Origin: Lingula anatina | Lineage: Eukaryota; Brachiopoda; Lingulata; Lingulida; Lingulidae | NCBI RefSeq assembly: GCF_001039355.2 | Contig: NW_019775587.1 | Location: forward strand, 243,414 to 307,413 | DNA: 64,000 nucleotides | Direction of reading: 5' to 3' | Part shown: in pieces, positions 12,023-23,825 of the stretch | How positions within the stretch are numbered: position 1 is the first letter of the stretch | Layout: every line of letters starts with the position of its first letter | Made by a program: the position numbers and the translations under genes | Notes under the pieces: model-generated | The model's input: only the letters and a program-made list of their open reading frames with translations | The model's database searches: none | Told to the model about the DNA's origin: nothing

Positions 12023-12529
12023 TACAGACTTGACATTTAATATGGAATATTTTTTTCCAAATCATTTTTCATCAGTTTTTTTCTATTTTGCTGACTGATA
12101 AATGAAAATAAGGATTAAAATCGTGTTTTAATAACTTTTAATTATCTCTTTGATGTCATTGTGACATCAGTTCATTAATGGAATTCGCCAGAGAAGCAAA
12201 CAAAAACACATTGCCTATTCTATGTCATACGACAACAATTAAAAGAGATATTTTGGATCACCATATTTTCCAAATTATTTTCTGTAAAAGAGATACACGC
12301 CTCACAAAGAACCCCCATGTCAGTGTCTAGTCACAGTAACGGTCGCTGTTACGCTTGACCTCTTCTGTTTGCTACCAGCGCTCTCAAGTGGCAAGGCATT
12401 CCTTGGGTTAGGTTTTTAGAGTTCAATCTGGGATAACATTCCATGCATCGGTCAAAATCTGTCCAATTTGGTCCAGTTTTGTTGTAGGACATGTAGGCTA
12501 TTGATTCGGCGAGTAATGGCCTACCCACA
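12023..12529. mobile_element. Truncated copy of the 1939-3608 Tc1 family
   Basis: Starts with the same TACAGACTTGACATTTAATA terminus and stays colinear with 1939-2449. It ends abruptly at the TGTAAC of a gypsy LTR, so the retrotransposon landed inside it. No right end is seen on the far side of the LTR because the assembly breaks at 13787. Confidence 0.85.
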
Positions 12530-12744
12530 TGTAACTATGTGTAAATATGAACTCGTCACTCGTCTTGTCTTGTGACTTGATGTAGCTCTGACGCCCTCTA
12601 ATTGTTCCTTTGTCTGTTCTTTTGTCTATGTCCCTTTGTTCTGTCTTCCCGCGTCTTTGCCACGTGACTTCACATTATAAAAGGCATTGACGCGGTATTT
12701 TCTAATAGTGCTGAAGTTGCTGTTCATCTGTCTGTTTCTATGTG

Positions 12745-12848
12745 GTAAGTTGGATGTCGTCTACTTAATTCTAGTTATATTTTATCTTGTCTTTTGCGTA
12801 TCCAACTTCACTATACTATACTGTATTACATCGTTTTCTAATCTTTAG
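12745..12848 (+). other. Apparent spliceosomal intron 1 inside an LTR
   Basis: 104 bp, starting GTAAGTTGG and ending TTTTCTAATCTTTAG, with a branch-site-like TCTAAT and a pyrimidine tract. The flanks TTTCTATGTG and TTTTCAGACC are directly fused in the other LTR at 16089/16090, so the block is absent exactly at the splice borders. It lies downstream of the LTR TATA box, hence in the 5' untranslated part of the transcript. Confidence 0.75.
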
Positions 12849-12906
12849 TTTTCAGACCAAGACGTATATCCAGCACTCTTTATAAACGCCCTTGAATAAG
12901 ATCAGG

Positions 12907-13042
12907 GTAAGCCGTTATAGCTTTTATAAACCGTAATTATCTATATCAAATTTATTATTTCCTTATCATAGAGGTAAACTTTAGAATTATAAGTTATTTG
13001 TTGTATGTCATTTTATTTAACTATATCTCACCTTTATTACAG
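12907..13042 (+). other. Apparent spliceosomal intron 2 inside an LTR
   Basis: 136 bp, starting GTAAGCCG and ending ATCTCACCTTTATTACAG. The flanks ATAAGATCAGG and GGTGAAAATTTTAG are directly fused in the second LTR (16142-16165). The exact border match at both ends of both blocks argues for splicing rather than chance deletion. Confidence 0.75.
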
Positions 13043-13101
13043 GGTGAAAATTTTAGTTGTAGCAATAAAATTTTACACAACCAGAGAGTCCGTCTGTTAC
13101 A

Positions 13102-13786
13102 AATGGTGCCGCGAACCGGGACCCCTACATGTCAATCGACTGCAAACGACTACGATTAGTCCACTGTACGTCTACCTGTTATAACAGGGCTAGGCGGTTT
13201 GGCCGATGAATCGGGGTCTCATTATCAACGTCACTGACTCGGTGTGAGTAGTGGACATCGGACATCTCTGTGTGTGGAAGTGTGAACACTAAGTGGTGGA
13301 TCGTGTAAATCGTCTTCGGACCATGTTGACCGACACCGTTGTGTTTGTATGACCTGTACCTGGACTGTGCATATAAACTGCCACTGACCCATCTGGATTG
13401 TCTCAGGACATCGTTCACGGAGGACTGTGACTGCATACTTCCCCTCGGTTGTGAATGCTGAGTTACTTACCTTAGATGATCATTCAGGACGATTCTTTTT
13501 AGACTGTGTTGTGAGCCACTCTACTAGGAACATTTTCTGTGACATTTATACATGGTTTGATAGCTTGGAGACTACGAATTTCGTTCGTCACGAATATCTC
13601 AGGATCGTCACATTATTGTGAAGACTGTAAGTTATTTTGACGTAACTGAGTGTGACTCTACATGTTTTAGACATTCATTTCATTAAACGCATTTATTTTC
13701 ATTGATAGTTTGATATATATATTTTTCGTTCTATACACAGGCATTGATTCAAATAAACCTCAGATTTGTTTATAAGATTTTTTTTG
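13102..13786 (+). mobile_element. Gypsy leader, truncated at an N
   Basis: Untranslated leader following LTR 12530-13101, colinear with 16215-16904. It stops at the N at 13787, after which unrelated sequence begins. The gag-pol of this copy is absent from the window. Confidence 0.8.
13104..13122 (+). promoter_or_regulatory. Retrotransposon primer-binding site
   Basis: TGGTGCCGCGAACCGGGAC lies two bases after the LTR end. Its complement ends in CCA and contains a T-loop-like GGTTCG, as expected of a tRNA 3' end. The tRNA species was not identified. The copy at 16217-16235 differs at two positions. Confidence 0.75.
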
Positions 13787-13787
13787 N

Positions 13788-15873
13788 GAAGATCCGATCG
13801 AAAAGAAGACCCCCATATTACACCATAATATAGGCTTTTTCACCCCTAAATCTGTATCTGCTGACTGCTGAAATGAATTCAAAATACCATAATGGCGGCT
13901 GCACAGCAAAGTTTGCAATGCTCAGGGGTTTGCTAGAGATTACCACTAAGATGTCCTTTGATGCTGACTCTTACAAACATGGGTTGGGCGACAATATTCA
14001 AACAGGTAGTCATTATAAAGAGAATTACACCCCCACTACAAAACTCCGCCTAAAATTCTTCGAGTAATGAAGGTGTATTCCACCTTTTTTATGTCAGCGT
14101 CTTTGATTATGGGAATGTTAAATATCCTTACAAAATTCAATTTACTTCAGTGAATAATAGCACCCAATGTATATATTGGTATATAATCTATATAAAGTAG
14201 CCACTAATGCTTAGATACTGCACAACGTGCGTCACAGTGGGTGGGAATTTACAGCAAACAAACAAACAAATCAACAATGAGGAATAAATGTTAACGTTTT
14301 TAGAAGATTTTTCCCTTCCTTTCGCTGGTTCTGTCAATAAAATCATGAATTCAATTTAAAAAATGATAATAAAAATGGTGATCTGCCATCGATATTTAAA
14401 AAAAATCGTTGTTAGCTTTTTAAGAATGCAGTATTGTACCTTGTCATGGCGGGAAGTCGGAATAAATTGACTTGAATATACACTGTTGGGAGGCGCTGGA
14501 GACTCCCCCCCTTCCAACACCCATACATACCCACATTTTATATGAGAATTTATAAAAGCTATGAAGTGGGCATCTCCCACTCTCTCTCTCTTATTATTTT
14601 TTTTTTTTTACTTCTCAGTAGTCTACTGATATAAATCGATAACAAGTAAACGCATGAGGGTAAAATCCATCATTAGTATAAATCTGCCAAAAGATCTTCG
14701 ATCTTAGTCTGTAGACAAGACTATGAAATGTATTTTCTTATTAAAAAAAAAATTCAAAATCTTTGACCCGTTCCCCGACCCCAGTGTTAAGGCTCGTCCT
14801 GTCCGTCCTCGCGCCTGGGTGACTGTAGTAATTATCATTGAGTTCACTGGTTAACACCATCTGATAGAGCAACCTAGCAGACTACGGTATTTCTGAACCA
14901 TCATTAAAATGATAATTCTCCAATATGACATAGCACGGCTTCTTTGACAAGATTTTCTTCAAGTTCTGCACCGTCGCTCTTGGTTAGTTCGAAATGCTAT
15001 TTAACATGGAATGTAGACAACCCCCCCCCCCCCCCCCCTCTTCTTGGAAGTAACTGACGAGTAAAACTTTTAGAATCGACATGTGAATTATTCACCACTG
15101 GTGAATTCATCCATATGATATACAGCTTGCTTCTTTTGGTTGCCATTCTTTCAGGTTATCTTTAGAATTAAGAGGCGATTCCCGTTTTTTAAAGATCATA
15201 AACTCTACATTCTATGTTATCATTATGTTGTGCCATATGTCAGAATTACAACCATATTTGACAACAATATTTGACGCGTGGATTTTTGCATGAATCATAA
15301 AAGTTGGCGCAGGAATGGGCTGCTCCCAATTTATTCATTTTTTCCGCAATTTTGCGTGATTGCCATGCGCCCAAACGATCTTCATTCAATTCAATTACAC
15401 TTCTAAAGTGGGCATAAAAAATTATCCTCTGTGCCAATCTATAAAACTATATTGCATTAAAACGTTGTATATTCAGGGTGTAGACTCATGGTATTAATAC
15501 TCGTTCTTCTCACTGCTGTTCAACCAGCGCGAACAAAAACTGTTCTCACTCGTACATATCAAACTAACTGCTTTGTAAAGTCAAAACATGTAAACGGGTA
15601 GATTATTCCCTGAACTCAATGTTTTTATTACTCATGAATTGGTTTAATATGAACCGAATGATGCGTCAACAGTCTCAATTTTTTCTTCTCTTTGAAGGTA
15701 CACTTTTCATAACTGTCAACAAACGTTAAACAGCTAGTTGTGCGCACATTGCTATCTTAATGCTTTTTTTACAATCTCGGATGTCATTATTACATCCAGG
15801 ATGATATTATTATTTTAGTTCTAGTTAATCGGCTAGGGGATAAATATAATAACCCCCTAACAGCTTTACTAGG
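13788..15873. other. Non-coding stretch between two gypsy copies
   Basis: No gene or known repeat recognised, apart from a C18 tract at 15021-15038. Frames here (13873-14067 plus, 14356-14580 minus, 15246-15437 minus) show no motif or coding periodicity that I can support. Confidence 0.5.
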
Positions 15874-16214
15874 TGTAACTATGTGTAAATATGCACTCGT
15901 CACTCGTCTTGTCTTGTGACTTGATGTGACTCTGACGCCCTCTAATTGTTCCTTTGTCTGTTCCTTTGTCTATGTCCCTTTGTTCTGTCTTCCCGCGTCT
16001 TTGTCATGTGACTTCACATTATAAAAGGCATTGGCGCCGTATTTTCAAATAGTGCTGAAGTTGCTGTTCGTCTGTCTGTTTCTATGTGTTTTCAGACCAA
16101 GCCGTATTGGTATATCCAGCACTCTTTCTAAACGTCCTTGAATAAGATCAGGGGTGAAAATTTTAGTTACAGCAATAAAGTCATTTTACACAACCAGAGA
16201 GTCCGTCTGTTACA
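15874..16214 (+). mobile_element. Ty3/gypsy 5' LTR, intronless form (341 bp)
   Basis: TGTAAC...GTTACA ends, TATAAAA at 16020-16026, AATAAA at 16174-16179, and a primer-binding site two bases downstream. It is the 5' LTR of the gag-pol copy that starts at 17813. Both blocks described as introns in the LTR at 12530 are missing, with junctions TATGTG/TTTTCAG and ATCAGG/GGTGAAA. Confidence 0.88.
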
Positions 16215-17812
16215 AATGGTGCCGCTAGCCGGGACCCCTACATGTCAATCGACTACAAACGACTACGATTAGTCTACTGTACGTCTACCTGTTTACCTGT
16301 TATAACAAGGCTAGGCGGTTTGGCCGATGAATCGGGGTCTCATTATCAACGTCACTGACTCGGTGTGAGTAGTGGACATCGGACATCTCTGTGTGTGGAA
16401 GTGTGAACACTAAGTGGTGGATCGTGTAAACCGTTTTCGGACCATGTTGACCGACACCGTTGTGTTTGTATAACCTGTACCTGGACTGTGCATATAAACT
16501 GTCACTGACCCATCTGGATTGTCTCAGGACATCGTTCACGGAGGACTGTGCCTGCATACTTCCCCTCGGTTATGAATGCTGAGTTACTTACCATAGATGA
16601 TCATTCAGGATGATTCTTTTTAGACTGTGTTGTGAGCCACTCTACTAAGAACATTTTCTGTGACATTTATACATGGTTTGATAGCTTGGAGACTACGAAT
16701 TTCGTTCGTCACGAATGTCTCAGGATCGTCACATTATTGTGAAGACTGCAAGTTATTTTGACGTAACTGAGTGTGACTCTACACGTTTTAGACATTCATT
16801 TCATTAAACGCATTTATTTTCATTGATAGTTTGATATATATTTTTCGTACTATACACAGGCATTGATTCAAATAAACCTCAGATTTGTTTAAAAGATTTT
16901 TTTTTTTCTGGCTCGAAGATAACCATCATTTATTCAGTTATTGTCAGGTGTGTTTATTCCTCCATTTAAATTTCTAAAATTTAAGTCTATTTGTTGGTGG
17001 ATTAATCGGCCAGATTACTTGTGTTATTTAATGTCTGTGCTGCAATTTGATTAAAGGAAAGTTGTTTCTGTTCAAATAAGATTATATACATTAAATTAAA
17101 AGAAAAACTGTCTAGGGTAATTTACATTTAAAACATTTTAGTTGCTTACTAATTACCCCATTGCTTTTATTTATCATTATTTAATTGGATTATTCTTTAG
17201 TTGAAATGTTTTTTTTTTATTTAGTTGGTTATTTTGTGGTTATTCAGTTAATTTAGTTCCATTAGTATTTAGTTCCATTATATCAAATTATTTTCAATTT
17301 GTTTATTATTTCAATTAGTTTATTGTGAGTATACCTCTTTGGTTTAATTTATCAGTTTAGGTTCAAATTTATTTTTTATTACAATATACTAAACGGCTAA
17401 CCCTAATTTTTATTCCTTGCAGAATATCTTGATTTGCTTTTCTCTAAACATTTTCTCTTATTTCCTCAAAATTTGGTCCCAATTTTCTTTACAATTTCTT
17501 CCCAAGCTATTGATTTCTTTAGTTAAAAAAAAAATCTGCTTGTTTTAGTATTTGATTTTCCAGTTGAGTTCTATTCAACTTTTATTGTTACATTCATTTT
17601 GAATTCTTTGATTTCCTTTCATTGATTTCACATCATTTCATTGGTTTACTTCATTTCTTTGCATTCATACCTTTTATTATTTTACGTTTCAAACCCATTT
17701 CGGTTCATCCGTATTAGCTTTGCCCAGATTGGTTTTACTCTTATGACTGCTGAAATTTCAATTTGAATTTATACTTTTGCTTGGCTATCTGGTATTTGCA
17801 ATTCTTTAAGAC
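16215..17812 (+). mobile_element. Gypsy 5' leader with primer-binding site
   Basis: A 1.6-kb untranslated leader. The first 20 bases carry the primer-binding site (16217-16235, TGGTGCCGCTAGCCGGGAC). The first ~690 bp match the leader at 13102-13786. The remainder (16905-17812) is strongly AT-rich and leads to the gag ATG. It is unusually long for a gypsy leader. Confidence 0.8.
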
Positions 17813-20800
17813 ATGGCTACTGGGGGTGCGCGAATGTCTGATAAAGAGAAAGATAAACTTGTTGCCGCGTTTGAAGCACTTGATGCGAACCCAGATTCTG
17901 ACCACCTTGAGCAGTGGATGGAAGAGTACGTAAGAGGTCATGAACGCGAAAAACGTGGTGAACGTAGTACATATTCGCAGCCGCGAGAATACATGCCTCC
18001 TCCATATTATACCGCGCCCAAACTCGCAATTTTCTCTGGTGAATTTAATAAAGATGCCACATATGAAGCTTGGTGCTTTGAGGTCAATTCTCTTCGAAGT
18101 GGACGTGTTTTTCCCGAGCATGTGGTCTCCACCGCGGTTAAAAAATCTTTAAGAGGAGAAGCTGCAAAGATCGTGCAAAGATTGGGAATAAATTGCACTT
18201 TAGATGAAATTCTTGCTAAATTCAAGGGCATATTCGGTGCAGTAGAAGATCGAGAAAATCTTCTTTCGAAGTTTTACAGCGCGAATCAAAAGGAAGGTGA
18301 GAGCGTGGCTGAACGGGGATGCAGACTTGAAGATATTTTATACCGTGCGCTAGATGATCACATTATGTCTACAGACTCCAGGAATGGCATGCTACGTATA
18401 AAGTTCTGGAGTGGACTGCATAAGCCACTTAAAGAGGCGTTGAGACATAAGCTGGATGCAGAGCTGACTTTTGATCAATTGAGAGTTGAGTCCCGGAAAA
18501 TAGAAAGTGAGTTAGGACTTTTACCATCGGAGAATAAAAACATAAAATCTGTTCATGTGAAGCAGACTACTGCAGAGACTAAGTCCAATGACTGTGAACT
18601 AAGAGGCATGATTAATCAGATCAATAGTAGATTTGATAGAATAGAGAAACGCTTTAATGCATTGGAAAATAATGCTGCAATGTCTTCTGGTCAAGAATCA
18701 GTTCACGTTTCAGATAGAATTCCACGTACCAGAGGTATTGGTAGAGGCCAAGGCCGTGGCTATAGAAGAGGAAGAGGTCGTACTTATTCTTCCTTTTCAG
18801 GTCAACGTTCTTTTTCAGTAACCAACAGGAATGGCAATAGCCAGATAAACAATGCATCAAAAGAAATTATTTGTTTCAGATGTGGACAACCTGGTCATGT
18901 TGCTGTTGGGTGTAGAGCAGACATTAGTGCTCATTTAAACTCCAAAGAGTGTTTAGCCAGTGCAACAGACTCAAAATCTCCAAAGGTTGTTAAAAATACT
19001 CCAAATTTAGTGGGCAATTCTAATGAATGTATAATTGCTATTGACAAATGTTCTTTTTCAGCCTTATTAGACACTGGTGCCAATGTATCAACAGTTTGTG
19101 AAAGTGCATACAAGAGAATAGAGCATGTTTATCCTCTGAAACAATTAGATCTTTGTCAGTTGGAAATTGAGGTAGCTGGAGGTCAGACATTACCTTACTC
19201 TGGTTATGTTGAGGTAGACATTAGTATTCCAGGTGTATCTGACCCAATAAGCTGTGTCATGTTGGTTGTGGCCGATACAAAGTATGGTAAGGATGTGCCT
19301 ATTGTTCTAGGAACTAATGTTTTAGAACTCATCATGAAAAATGTAGAGAGTAAGTATGGTGTAAGGTTTCAGCAAGCTAAACACATTCCAAGTTCTCTGT
19401 TACTCTCCATGAGGTGCCTGAAGTCGATGCATGATAGACTGAAAAGAAACAACGGACAGATAGGTATTGTAAAATATGCTATCTCTGACAAAGTTGTTAT
19501 TCCAAGCAATACTTCAGTTTTAATCAAGGGCTGTATTGATAGGAAATTGGACGTTTTACCAAAGCTAGGTATCTTGCAGCCATGGGAGAAGTCAGTTTTA
19601 CCAAGAGGGGTAACCATTACGCCAGCTTTGGTTGATACCAAAGAACAAGAAGTTTTACCTGTTCAGGTGAGTAACCTTAACACATATCCAGTTGTCATAG
19701 CACCTAAAAGTGTAATTTGTCAGATACAGGCATGCCAGGAGTTGGACGGTGAAGAAAAGGATCATGGTGGTTCAGACAATGACAACATGGAATATTTGTC
19801 TCAGATAGATCTGAACAAAGATTTATCGGATGAGGAATTCAGGAAGGTGAGTGATTTTATTCAAAGTTATTCTGATATATTTTCTCAAAGTGATGAGGAT
19901 GTAGGTTTCACCAGTTTGGTTAAACACAGGATAGTCTTGTCAAATCATGAGCCTTTGAAGCAGAGACATAGGAGGATTCCACCCTCTATGTACCAAGAGG
20001 TAAGAAATCACATCAGACAACTTCTTAACTCAGGTGTAATAAGAAAAAGCCAAAGTCCTTGGGCTTCAAATATTGTACTTGTAAAGAAGAAAGATGGTAG
20101 TCTGAGATTGTGTGTTGACTATAGACAGCTGAATCAACGAACTGTGAAGGATGCCTTTGCATTACCACGGACTGAAGAACTCCTTGATGATATTGGAGGT
20201 TAGCTGTTTTATAGCGTTTTAGATATGAAGAGTGGTTACCATCAAGTCCCCATTGAAGAAGCACATAAAGAGTACACTGCATTTACTGTCGGACCATTGG
20301 GTTTGTATGAATATAACAAACTTCCTTTTGGGCTATGCAATGCTCCAGTAACATATCAGCGTATGATGGAGGAGACGCTGGATGGTATCCATGACTCAGG
20401 TGAGAAGTTTTGTCACATTTATTTGGATGATGTGATTGTAGCGTCAAAATCTTTCTCAGAACATTTGGATCATCTCAGCTTGCTCTTTGAGCGCTTTAGA
20501 CAATCGGGTCTTAAGTTATCTCCAAAGAAATGCAAACTTTTCCAGGAAAAGGTATGTTGTATTGGTTACATTGTATCTTCAAGAGTCATTGAAGCTGATC
20601 CAGCAAAGATTGAAAAGGTAAAGAACTGGCCTGTCCCGAAAACTGCAGATGAATTGAGAATATTCTTGGGTTTCACGGGCTACTACCGTAAGTTTGTAAA
20701 GGACTATTCAAAAATTGCTAGACCATTGTACAACTTACTTACTGACCCGGTAGACACCAAAACTGTAAAGAAAAGAAAAGGTAAAAAGTCACCTAATCAG

Positions 20801-21014
20801 AATGCATGTTGGCAATGGAAAGATGATGAGCAGCTAGCTTTTGATACGTCGAAAGGTATTTTGTCATCACCACCTGTGTTAGCTTACCCAGATTTTAACA
20901 AGCCATTTATTTTACACACCGATGCATGTAAGACTGGTCTAGGAGCTGTGTTATACCAGGAAAATGAAGGTAAGGAACGAGTCATTAGTTTTGCTTCTAG
21001 AGGCCTCACAAAAG
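17813..21014 (+). pseudogene. Gypsy Gag-protease-RT polyprotein, copy A (nonsense mutation)
   Basis: A single open frame from 17813 to 20203 encodes Gag, with a segment LRGEAAKIVQRLG resembling PNMA-like/gypsy capsids and a basic RGQGRGYRRGRGR stretch. It then has a CCHC zinc knuckle (CFRCGQPGHVAVGC, residues ~354-367), a retropepsin (LLDTGANVST, aspartate ~420) and the start of reverse transcriptase (LRLCVDYRQLNQ). At 20201-20203 a TAG stands where copy B has AAG, ending the frame. The frame resumes through RT (IYLDDVIVAS active site) to the beginning of RNase H (ILHTDACKTG) and stops at the N at 21015. Gag, protease and RT share one frame without a frameshift site. Integrase and 3' LTR are missing. 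Confidence 0.9.
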
Positions 21015-21015
21015 N

Positions 21016-23824
21016 ATACGGTGCAGTAGAAGATCGAGAAAATCTTCTTTCGAAGTTTTACAGCGCGAATCAAAAGGAAGGTGAGAGCGTGGCTGAATGG
21101 GGTTGCAGACTTGAAGATATTTTATACCGTGCGCTAGATGATCACATTATGTCTACAGACTCCAGGAATGACATGCTACGTATAAAGTTCTGGAGTGGAC
21201 TGCATAAGCCACTTAAAGAGGCGTTGAGACATAAGCTGGATGCAGAGCTGACTTTTGATCAATTGAGAGTTGAGTCCCGGAAAATAGAAAGTGAGTTAGG
21301 ACTTTTACCATCGGAGAATAAAAACATAAAATCTGTTCATGTGAAGCAGACTACTGCAGAGACTAAGTCCAATGATTGTGAACTAAGAGGCATGATTAAT
21401 CAGATCAATAGTAGATTTGATAGAATAGAGAAACGCTTTAATGCATTGGAAAATAATGCTGCAATGTCTTCTGGTCAAGAATCAGTTCACGTTTCAGATA
21501 GAATTCCACGTACCAGAGGTATTGGTAGAGGCCAAGGCCGTGGCTATAGAAGAGGAAGAGGTCGTACTTATTCTTCCTTTTCAGGTCAACGTTCTTTTTC
21601 AGTAACCAACAGGAATGGCAATAGCCAGATAAACAATGCATCAAAAGAAATTATTTGTTTCAGATGTGGACAACCTGGTCATGTTGCTGTTGGGTGTAGA
21701 GCAGACATTAGTGCTCATTTAAACTCCAAAGAGTCTGTTTAGCCAGTGCAACAGACTCAAAATCTCCAAAGGTTGTTAAAAATACTCCAAATTTAGTGGG
21801 CAATTCTAATGAATGTATAATTGCTATTGACAAATGTTCTTTTTCAGCCTTATTAGACACTGGTGCCAATGTATCAACAGTTTGTGAAAGTGCATACAAG
21901 AGAATAGAGCATGTTTATCCTCTGAAACAATTAGATCTTTGTCAGTTGGAAATTGAGGTAGCTGGAGGTCAGACATTACCTTACTCTGGTTATGTTGAGG
22001 TAGACATTAGTATTCCAGGTGTATCTGACCCAATAAGCTGTGTCATGTTGGTTGTGGCCGATACAAAGTATGGTAAGGATGTGCCTATTGTTCTAGGAAC
22101 TAATGTTTTAGAACTCATCATGAAAAATGTAGAGAGTAAGTATGGTGTAAGGTTTCAGCAAGCTAAACACATTCCAAGCTCTCTGTTACTCTCCATGAGG
22201 TGCCTGAAGTCGATGCATGATAGACTGAAAAGAAACAACGGACAGATAGGTATTGTAAAATCTGCTATCTCTGACAAAGTAGTTATTCCAAGCAATACTT
22301 CAGTTTTAATCAAGGGCTGTATTGATAGGAAATTGGACGTTTTACCAAAGCTAGGTATCTTGCAGCCATGGGAGAAGTCAGTTTTACCAAGAGGGGTAAC
22401 CATTACTCCAGCTTTGGTTGATACCAAAGAACAAGAAGTTTTACCTGTTCAGGTGAGTAACCTTAACACATATCCAGTTGTCATAGCACCTAAAAGTGTA
22501 ATTTGTCAGATACAGGCATGCCAGGAGTTGGACGGTGAAGAAGAGGATCATGGTGGTTCAGACAATGACAACATGGAATATTTGTCTCAGATAGATCTGA
22601 ACAAAGATTTATCTGATGAGAAATTCAGGAAGGTGAGTGATTTTATCCAAGGTTATTCTGATATATTTTCTCAAAGTGATGAGGATGTAGGTTTCACCAG
22701 TTTGGTTAAACACAGGATAGTCTTGTCAAATCATGAGCCTTTTAAGCAGAGACATAGGAGGATTCCACCCTCTATGTACCAAGAGGTAAGAAATCACATC
22801 AGACAACTTCTTAACTCAGGTGTAATAAGAAAAAGCCAAAGTCCTTGGGCTTCAAATATTGTACTTGTAAAGAAGAAAGATGGTAGTCTGAGATTGTGTG
22901 TTGACTATAGACAGCTGAATCAACGTACTGTGAAGGATGCCTTTGCATTACCACGGACTGAAGAACTCCTTGATGATATTGGAGGTAAGCTGTTTTATAG
23001 CGTTTTAGATATGAAGAGTGGTTACCATCAAGTCCCCATTGAAGAAGCACATAAACAGTACACTGCATTTACTGTCGGACCATTGGGTTTGTATGAATAT
23101 AACAAACTTCCTTTTGGGCTATGCAATGCTCCAGCAACATATCAGCGTATGATGGAGGAGACTCTGGATGGTATCCATGACTCAGGTAAGAAGTTTTGTC
23201 ACATTTATTTGGATGATGTGATTGTAGCGTCAAAATCTTTCTCAGAACATTTGGATCATCTCAGCTTGGTCTTTGAGCGCTTTAGACAAGCAGGTCTTAA
23301 GCTATCTCCAAAGAAATGCAAACTTTTCCAGGAAAAGGTATGTTTTATTGGTTACATTGTATCTTCAAGAGGCATTGAAGCTGATCCAGCAAAGATTGAA
23401 AAGGTAAAGAACTGGCCTGTCCCGAAAACTGCAGATGAATTGAGAATATTCTTGGGTTTCACGGGCTACTACCGTAAGTTTGTAAAGGACTATTCAAAAA
23501 TTGCTAGACCATTGTACAACTTACTTACTGACCCGGTAGACGCCAAAACTGTAAAGAAAAGAAAAGGTAAAAAGTCACCTAAGCAGAATGCATGTTGGCA
23601 ATGGAAAGATGATGAGCAGCTAGCTTTTGATACGTTAAAAGGTATTTTGTCATCACCACCTGTGTTAGCTTACCCAGATTTTAACAAGCCATTTATTTTA
23701 CACACCGATGCATGTCAGACTGGTCTAGGAGCTGTGTTATACCAGGAAAATGAAGGTAAGGAACGAGTCATTAGTTTTGCTTCTAGAGGCCTCACGAGAG
23801 GTGAAAGAAACTACCCTGTTCACA
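21016..23824 (+). pseudogene. Gypsy Gag-Pol segment, copy B
   Basis: After the N at 21015 the sequence jumps back to mid-gag, at the position equivalent to 18236, and runs through zinc knuckle, protease, RT and early RNase H to the N at 23825. It is nearly identical to copy A. Two extra bases near 21735 (AAAGAGTCTGTTTAGCC against AAAGAGTGTTTAGCC) shift the frame at the end of gag, so gag stops at 21742 and the protease-RT frame is separate (open from 21796). At 22986 it keeps the AAG codon that is a stop in copy A. It may be a second insertion, an allele or an assembly duplicate. Confidence 0.85.
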
Positions 23825-23825
23825 N

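Larger units (their letters stand above)
12530..13101 (+). mobile_element. Ty3/gypsy LTR, intron-bearing form (572 bp)
   Basis: Begins TGTAAC and ends GTTACA, a perfect terminal inverted repeat of the TG...CA type. It has a TATAAAA box at 12676-12682, which puts the start of transcription near 12705, and an AATAAA signal at 13064-13069. A primer-binding site follows at 13104. Compared with the LTR at 15874-16214 it carries two extra blocks, 12745-12848 and 12907-13042, each GT...AG. Apart from these, the two LTRs are colinear with scattered substitutions and small indels (332 against 341 bp). It is inserted into an older Tc1 copy. Confidence 0.85.

Noticed and set aside
15021-15038. C18 tract as a telomere- or quadruplex-like signal
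   Set aside because: Plain homopolymers of similar length also occur at 9321, 40859 and 60225; no repeat-unit structure.
13179-16557. Two matching 85-codon minus-strand frames (13179-13436, 16300-16557)
   Set aside because: They lie in the duplicated gypsy leader, antisense to the element. Conservation is explained by both being copies of the same repeat.
17741-18121. 126-codon minus-strand frame opposite gag
   Set aside because: Shadow of the gag coding strand, without any feature of its own.
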